From assembly GCA_018713305.1 (NCBI GenBank), contig DVFI01000099.1, positions 1 to 64,000 of the forward strand: a DNA stretch of 64,000 bases, written 5' to 3'. The notes under the pieces are model-generated. The model saw only the letters and a list, made by a program, of their open reading frames with translations, had not been told where the DNA came from and did not search any database. Position 1 is the stretch's first letter; every line of letters begins with the position of its first letter. Positions 58,713-64,000 of this stretch are shown here, piece by piece. The translations under genes were made by a program, and so were the position numbers. Source of the stretch: Candidatus Avichristensenella intestinipullorum (GTDB lineage: Bacteria > Bacillota > Clostridia > Christensenellales > Aristaeellaceae).

Positions 58713-59644
58713 TGCGCAACCCGGTCTTTGAATCGTCCATGAAGCGGCGCATGCGCTCCTGGCGCGCTCCGCTGCTGATTACGCTCTACGGGCTGTTTCT
58801 GCTGCTGGTCTGCGCCGACGCGCTGAGCGTCATGCAGCGTACCGCCATTAAACTGGCCGGCCAGCGCGTGGGGCTGGAAACCTATATCTATCTTTCGGTG
58901 ATGCAGTTTGCGCTGATTGTGCTGGTCGCGCCGGCCCTGACCAGCGGCGCCATCTCCGGCGAGCGCGAACGGCAGACGCTGGATTTGCTGCTGTGCACGC
59001 GCACCGGCGCGCTGCGCATCGTCGCGGGCAAGCTGTTTTCTTCGGTGTGCTTTCTGGCGCTGATGCTGGTTTCCTCCCTGCCGATGATGGCGCTGGTACT
59101 TGTGTTTGGCGGCGTATCGCTGGGGGACGTGCTGACCATGTTCCTGTTTCTGCTCGTCACCGCCTTTGCCTGCGGCGCCATCGGCATTTTCTGTTCGGCG
59201 CTGTTCAAGCGCACGGTCACGGCCACGGTGGTCGCGTACCTGATTCTCTTTGCCGTGGGCGTGGGCACGCTGCTGGCGGTTTTCCTGCTCAGCCAAATCG
59301 ACGCCCCGTCCTACTATTCCATTTCTTCCTACTATTCCTCCTCCCTTGGCGTTATCCCCGCCGCGGACGCTGCGGAATCCCTTCCGGCGTTTCCGCTCAG
59401 CGCTTATTGTCTGCTGTTCAACCCCGTGTTTGGCCTGTTTTCGCTGCTGATTCAGCACACGGGCCTTCTGGAGCGGACGGTGGGCAGCTATGGCTTCTCC
59501 GTTCTGTATCAGTTTCTGGCCTACATGGAAAAGCTGGCCTGGGTGTCCATGGGGGTGCTGACCGCCTGCGGGATACTCCTGATGCTGCTGTCGGCGCTGT
59601 TTGTCAAGCCCGTAAGCAGTCGTCTGCAGAGGAAACGGAAATGA
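58709..59644 (+). CDS. ABC transporter permease (ABC-2 type)
   Basis: ISGERERQTLDLLLCTRTGALRIVAGKLFSS. Confidence 0.93.
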   Translation: MMRNPVFESSMKRRMRSWRAPLLITLYGLFLLLVCADALSVMQRTAIKLAGQRVGLETYIYLSVMQFALIVLVAPALTSGAISGERERQTLDLLLCTRTGALRIVAGKLFSSVCFLALMLVSSLPMMALVLVFGGVSLGDVLTMFLFLLVTAFACGAIGIFCSALFKRTVTATVVAYLILFAVGVGTLLAVFLLSQIDAPSYYSISSYYSSSLGVIPAADAAESLPAFPLSAYCLLFNPVFGLFSLLIQHTGLLERTVGSYGFSVLYQFLAYMEKLAWVSMGVLTACGILLMLLSALFVKPVSSRLQRKRK

Positions 59645-61119
59645 TGCGCCGGGCGTTGGCGGCCGTGCGCCGCAGAATCCGCCTGCTCAGGGCGGTGCAG
59701 GGGCTGCTGTGGGGGCTGCTGGCGGGCGCCGCACTGTGCGCGGCGCTGTGCGTGGCTTCGTTCCTGACCCCCATAGAGGCCATATGGAAACTCCTTCTCC
59801 CCGCGCTGTGCGCCTGTGCCGTGCTGGGCGCGGCAGGCGCAGCGCTGTGGCCCGTTCCGCTGCGCCGGGCGGCGTTGCGGGCGGACGCCTGCGGCCTGAA
59901 GGAACGCGCCCGCACGGCGCTGGAGCTGACGGGACGCGAAGACGCCATGGCGCGCCTGCAGCGGGAGGACGCGCTGGCCGCCCTGGCCGCCCTGCCGCTG
60001 CGACAGGCCATGCCGCTTCGCGCGGACCGGCGCGCCTGGCTGCCGGCGCTGGGCCTGTGCGCGCTGTGCACGGTGCTGCTGCTCCTTCCCAATCCGCAGG
60101 ACGCCGTTTTGCGCGAGCGGGCGCAGGTACGGCGCGATTTGCAGGCGCAGGCCGACACCGTCGAGCGCGCGGCGCAGGCGCTGATGGAGCAGGACCTGAC
60201 GGAAGAAGAGGCGCGCGAGCTGCGCCGCCTGACCGGAGAGCTCTCCCGCGCGCTGCGCGAAGCGGACGATAAGCGCGAAGCGCTGGAGCGCGTGGACGAC
60301 GCGCAGAAGGGCCTGGAGCGGCTGGAGCAGACGCGCCGGGAACGCCTGTCCAGCCAGGCGCAGAGCGCGCTGTCCTCGCAGAGCGCCCTTTCGGGCCTTG
60401 CCTCCGCCATGCAAGGCGGCGACGAGGCCATGCAGGAGGCGCTGGACGCCTTTGCCGACGCGCTGGCGGACGCGCAGCAGGCGCAATCCCTCGCCGATGC
60501 GCTGGCGCAGGCCGCCGCCTTGCTGCCCGACGGCTCCGTGGCGCAGTCGCTGTCCGCCTGCGCCAACGCGGCGCAGAGCGGAGATGCCGCCGCTGCGCTG
60601 CAGGCGCTGCAAAGCGCCATGCAGGGAACGGACGCGCAGTCCGATTTTTCCGCGCTGGCCACGCTGGCGCGCAGCGGCGCGGCGGCCGCCGGCCAGGGAC
60701 AGGGGCAGGGACAGGGACAGGGCCAAGGCCAGGGCCAGGGCCAAGGCGCGGGCCAGGGCGCGGGCCAGGGCACCACCCAGAAGGACGAGGGCGTGGGCGC
60801 GTCCGGCGCGCAGAGCAGCGGCACGGACAGCAGCCCGCAGGGCAGCCTCGTCAATCGTGTGGGCGCGTATGAGCGCATCTACGATCCTACGCGTCTTGGC
60901 GGCGAAGGCGAGATTTCGCAGGTCGCCGGCCAGCGGCAGGAAGGCGAGAGCCAGCAGGCGCAGATAGGGCCGGGGCAGGGGGATTTGGCCGGATCGGTGC
61001 CCTATGATCAGGTAATCGGAGAATACAGCCAGGCCGCCGCGCAGGCCGTGCGCCGCGAGGCGCTGCCGGCGGCGCTGCAGGACTGGGTAACGCGCTATTT
61101 TGATGCGCTGCTTGATTGA
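59641..61119 (+). CDS. Membrane protein with coiled-coil and Gly-Gln repeat
   Basis: Two N-terminal TM; heptad-rich region; (GQ)n tract. Confidence 0.75.
   Translation: MMRRALAAVRRRIRLLRAVQGLLWGLLAGAALCAALCVASFLTPIEAIWKLLLPALCACAVLGAAGAALWPVPLRRAALRADACGLKERARTALELTGREDAMARLQREDALAALAALPLRQAMPLRADRRAWLPALGLCALCTVLLLLPNPQDAVLRERAQVRRDLQAQADTVERAAQALMEQDLTEEEARELRRLTGELSRALREADDKREALERVDDAQKGLERLEQTRRERLSSQAQSALSSQSALSGLASAMQGGDEAMQEALDAFADALADAQQAQSLADALAQAAALLPDGSVAQSLSACANAAQSGDAAAALQALQSAMQGTDAQSDFSALATLARSGAAAAGQGQGQGQGQGQGQGQGQGAGQGAGQGTTQKDEGVGASGAQSSGTDSSPQGSLVNRVGAYERIYDPTRLGGEGEISQVAGQRQEGESQQAQIGPGQGDLAGSVPYDQVIGEYSQAAAQAVRREALPAALQDWVTRYFDALLD
60697..60780 (+). repeat. In-frame hexamer-type minisatellite (GGNCAG)n encoding (GQ)n
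   Basis: Direct reading. Confidence 0.85.
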
Positions 61120-61140
61120 ATACCGCAGGGGGATACAAAC

Positions 61141-62124
61141 ATGGAACACGACGAAAAAAAGATTCTCGGCTTTGCAGACCAGATGCAGAATATCAAAGCG
61201 CAGATTTCGCGGGAAATCATCGGGCAGGAGGACATCATCTCGCAGCTGCTCATGGCGATGGTGGCCGGCGGGAATGTGCTGCTGGAAGGCGTGCCGGGGC
61301 TGGGCAAGACGCGCCTGGTACGCACGATGAGCCATGTGCTCCGCCTTCCGTTCTCCCGCATCCAGTTTACGCCGGACCTCATGCCCGCGGACGTAACGGG
61401 CACCAACATCATCGTCCAGCAGGACGGCAGCAACGCTTTTTCCTTTCAGCCGGGCCCGGTGTTCGCCTCCATCGTGCTGGCGGACGAAATCAACCGCGCC
61501 ACGCCCAAGACGCAGTCCGCCCTGCTGGAGGCGATGCAGGAGCATACCGTCACCGTGGGCGGCGTCACGCGCCCGCTGCCCGAACCCTACTTCGTGCTTG
61601 CCACGCAGAATCCCCTGGAGCAGGAGGGTACCTATCCCCTGCCCGAGGCGCAGCTGGACCGTTTTCTCCTCAAGCTCCTGGTGCCGTTCCCGACGCTTTC
61701 GGAGCTGCACGGCATCGTGGATATCACCGTCTCCGGCAACGGCACGCAGGCCGAGCCCGTCGCCGACGGCGAGGACATTCTTGCCATGCGCGCGATGGCC
61801 TGCGAGGTGCCCGTAGCCCGCGCGGTGCAGGATTACGCCCTGCGCCTGGTGCTGGCGACGCATCCGGAGCTGCCCGACGCGCCGGAATCCACCCGGAGCT
61901 GCGCGCGCTTTGGCGCAAGTCCCCGCGCGGCCCAAGCCCTGATTTCCGTCTCGCGCGTGCGCGCGCTGATGGAGGGCCGCTTCAACGTCGCCTTTGACGA
62001 TATCCGCGCGGTAGCGCCCGCCGTGCTGCGCCATCGCGTGGCGATGAGCTTTGAAGGGCTGGCCGCCGGCATGACGCCGGACCGGCTCATTCAGACGCTT
62101 TTGTCCGAGCTGAAGGCAGGATGA
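61141..62124 (+). CDS. MoxR family AAA+ ATPase
   Basis: LLEGVPGLGKTRLVRTMSHVL, ADEINRATPKTQSALLEAMQE, ATQNPLEQEGTYPLPEAQLDRF. Confidence 0.96.
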   Translation: MEHDEKKILGFADQMQNIKAQISREIIGQEDIISQLLMAMVAGGNVLLEGVPGLGKTRLVRTMSHVLRLPFSRIQFTPDLMPADVTGTNIIVQQDGSNAFSFQPGPVFASIVLADEINRATPKTQSALLEAMQEHTVTVGGVTRPLPEPYFVLATQNPLEQEGTYPLPEAQLDRFLLKLLVPFPTLSELHGIVDITVSGNGTQAEPVADGEDILAMRAMACEVPVARAVQDYALRLVLATHPELPDAPESTRSCARFGASPRAAQALISVSRVRALMEGRFNVAFDDIRAVAPAVLRHRVAMSFEGLAAGMTPDRLIQTLLSELKAG

Positions 62125-62136
62125 AGGGAGGTAAGC

Positions 62137-62502
62137 ATGAAAAGCATCAAACCGGGCCGCGGCCCCTCGATGATGGGCGGGATAGGCTCTTTGTTCGCCG
62201 CGATATTCGGCCTTCTCTGGACGATAAGCGCCCTGTCGATGGACGCGCCCCCGGTGTTCGCCGTGTTCGGCGTAGCGTTCATCCTCATGGCGCTCGTCTC
62301 CGGCGCCTACCATCTCCACAACGCCACCGGCAAAAACCGCTTTTCCGAGCTGGACATCACGGAGGAAGGCGAAGAGCCCGACCCGCTCTCGCAGCAGGAG
62401 CACCACCGCTTCTGTCCCGGCTGCGGACAGCCCTTGCAGGCGGACTATGACTTTTGCCCGTCCTGCGGGCGAAAGACGAAGCAGGAAGAGGAGGAAGCAT
62501 GA
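62137..62502 (+). CDS. Membrane protein with C-terminal zinc ribbon
   Basis: Two TM; FCPGCGQPLQADYDFCPSCGRKTK. Confidence 0.85.
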   Translation: MKSIKPGRGPSMMGGIGSLFAAIFGLLWTISALSMDAPPVFAVFGVAFILMALVSGAYHLHNATGKNRFSELDITEEGEEPDPLSQQEHHRFCPGCGQPLQADYDFCPSCGRKTKQEEEEA

Positions 62503-62789
62503 AGCGCGAAAACCGTTGGCACGAGCCCTCCTGGCCGCTGGCAGCCGTCTATGCATGCGGCACGTTGCTGTTGGCGCTGGCGCTGGCCCTGCTTCGCTCC
62601 TGGGAGGCCGTGTCCTCCTCCCTGCGCGCGATGGTGAGCGCGGCGCTGGGCCTGGTGCTGATTTTCTGCGCGCTCAAGGCAGTGCGCAACGGGACGGGCG
62701 CGCACGAAATCCGGCATGGAAAACGGCGCGCGCCGGAAGAGGCGGCGGAAACAACAACGGAAATGGAGCAAAACGATGCGCATCCTTGA
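62499..62789 (+). CDS. Small two-TM membrane protein
   Basis: Overlapping ATGA start; two hydrophobic helices. Confidence 0.65.
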   Translation: MKRENRWHEPSWPLAAVYACGTLLLALALALLRSWEAVSSSLRAMVSAALGLVLIFCALKAVRNGTGAHEIRHGKRRAPEEAAETTTEMEQNDAHP

Positions 62790-63651
62790 AGAGGAATTTC
62801 TCAAGAAGCTGGACGCTTTCTCGCTGGCCATGCGCGCCTATGCGCGCGGCGGCGCAGGCGGTCTGCGGCGCTCGCGCGCGCTGGGCAGTTCCGTGGAATT
62901 TTCGGATTACCGCACCTATGCCCCGGGCGACGATCCCCGGCGGGTGGACTGGAATGCCTATGCGCGCTTTGACCGGCTGTTTTTGAAGCTGTTCCTGGAA
63001 GAACAGGAAACCACGCTGCGCATTCTGCTGGACGCCAGCGGTTCCATGGGCTTTGGCGGGGACAAATGGCGTCTCGCGCTGCGGACGGCGGCGGCGCTTG
63101 CCTATCTTGCGCTGACCCGATATGACCGCGTGGCCGTCGTCGCGCTGTCCGAGGGGCAGGCGCTGCACGGCCCGACCTTTACCGGCCGCGCCGCGTTTCC
63201 CGCCGTGGAACAGCACCTGCTCTCCCTCCGCCCGTCCGGACAGGCAAAGCTGGAGCATGCGCTGCTGCGCGTGCCGCTGAGCGCGGGCAGGGGCGTGTGC
63301 GCGCTGCTTTCCGACCTGCTGGACGATACGGACTGGTCGCGCGGCGCGGATTCCCTGCTCTATCGCCGCCAGGAGCTGTCGGTGCTGCACATTCTCTCGC
63401 CCGAAGAGCTTTCGCCCGGGCTTTCCGGCGCGGTGCGGCTGCTGGACACGGAGGGCGGCCCTTCCTGCGACGTGCAGTCCACGTCCGAAGTGCTGCGCCG
63501 CTACGAGGAGACGCTCTCGTCGTTTTTGCGGGAGCAGCAGTCTTTCTGTCACCGCCGCGCGCTGCCCTATCTGCTCTTGCGCGCGGACATGGATTTTGAA
63601 CGGGACGCGCTCTCCGCCCTGGCACAGGGCGGCGTAATCGCCTCCCGATAG
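62776..63651 (+). CDS. DUF58 domain protein
   Basis: SVEFSDYRTYAPGDDPRRVDWNAYARFDRLFLKLF. Confidence 0.95.
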   Translation: MRILEEEFLKKLDAFSLAMRAYARGGAGGLRRSRALGSSVEFSDYRTYAPGDDPRRVDWNAYARFDRLFLKLFLEEQETTLRILLDASGSMGFGGDKWRLALRTAAALAYLALTRYDRVAVVALSEGQALHGPTFTGRAAFPAVEQHLLSLRPSGQAKLEHALLRVPLSAGRGVCALLSDLLDDTDWSRGADSLLYRRQELSVLHILSPEELSPGLSGAVRLLDTEGGPSCDVQSTSEVLRRYEETLSSFLREQQSFCHRRALPYLLLRADMDFERDALSALAQGGVIASR

Positions 63652-63661
63652 GAGCGTTTGC

Positions 63662-64000
63662 ATGCAATGGATGAACCCGGCGGGGGCCTGGGCCCTGGCG
63701 GCGCTGGCCGCCATCCTGCTGCTGTATATCCTCAAAGAGCGTCTGGAGCCTACGGAAGTCTCCAGCACCTATCTATGGCGTCGCGCCATGATTGCCGCGC
63801 AGGCGGAACGCCCGTTTCAGAAGCTGCGCAGAAATCTGCTGATGCTCTTGCAGCTGCTCACGGCGCTCGCGCTGGCGCTTGCGCTGATGCGCCCGATGAC
63901 GCTGGGCGGACAGGCGAGCGAGGTAGTCTTTGTCTTTGACCTGTCTGCCAGCATGCAGGCGGTCGAGGACGGCGTGTCCCGGCTGGACGTCGCCCGGGAG
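63662..64000 (+). CDS. VWA domain membrane protein (BatA-like), truncated at window edge
   Basis: MQWMNPAGAWALAALAAILLLYILKERLEPTEVSSTYLW...VVFVFDLSASMQAVE. Confidence 0.85.
   Translation, partial: MQWMNPAGAWALAALAAILLLYILKERLEPTEVSSTYLWRRAMIAAQAERPFQKLRRNLLMLLQLLTALALALALMRPMTLGGQASEVVFVFDLSASMQAVEDGVSRLDVARE

Noticed and set aside
60697-60780. Tandem repeat resembling a CRISPR array
   Set aside because: Hexamer coding minisatellite without unique spacers; no cas genes in the window.
59521-62556. 1011-aa minus-strand ORF
   Set aside because: Antisense shadow of the GQ-repeat protein and MoxR genes, low-complexity Arg/Leu/Ala/Gly composition.

Overview
64 kb window of a high-GC chromosome, probably Firmicutes/Clostridia (inferred from FtsA/DivIB/FtsZ/MurA, a YhcN-type sporulation lipoprotein, DUF3793 and Fhs). 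All calls come from reading the supplied translations and raw sequence; no database search was run. Gene content, left to right: a cell-division block on the minus strand (murA, divIB, ftsA, ftsZ, an MBL-fold lipoprotein, a peptidoglycan-binding protein); regulator and repair genes; an MBOAT/DHHW/SGNH/DUF4358 envelope O-acylation cluster; a DUF3793-flavodoxin pair and a frameshifted MATE gene sharing near-identical inverted-repeat operators; rpsI/rplM; ParB-like; fhs; a sugar/nucleoside catabolic operon (TIM-barrel, ribokinase, DeoR, ABC transporter, two nucleoside hydrolases) with a near-consensus promoter and a clear terminator; several families of secreted SH3 or OB-like paralogs; and an ABC exporter plus MoxR/DUF58/VWA cluster running off the right edge. 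The main non-obvious observations are: (1) a dispersed 3'-UTR element, three copies, each a conserved stem-loop plus linker directly upstream of a terminator-like hairpin and always in sense with the preceding gene; (2) a near-perfect inverted repeat between the -35 and -10 of the likely ftsA-ftsZ promoter; (3) a three-site GTTAG-N6-CTAAC mini-regulon; (4) a second nucleoside hydrolase paralog lacking two catalytic/metal-site Asp positions; (5) a well-supported 52-aa ORF absent from the ORF track. No CRISPR array, tRNA, rRNA, transposase or prophage was recognised.
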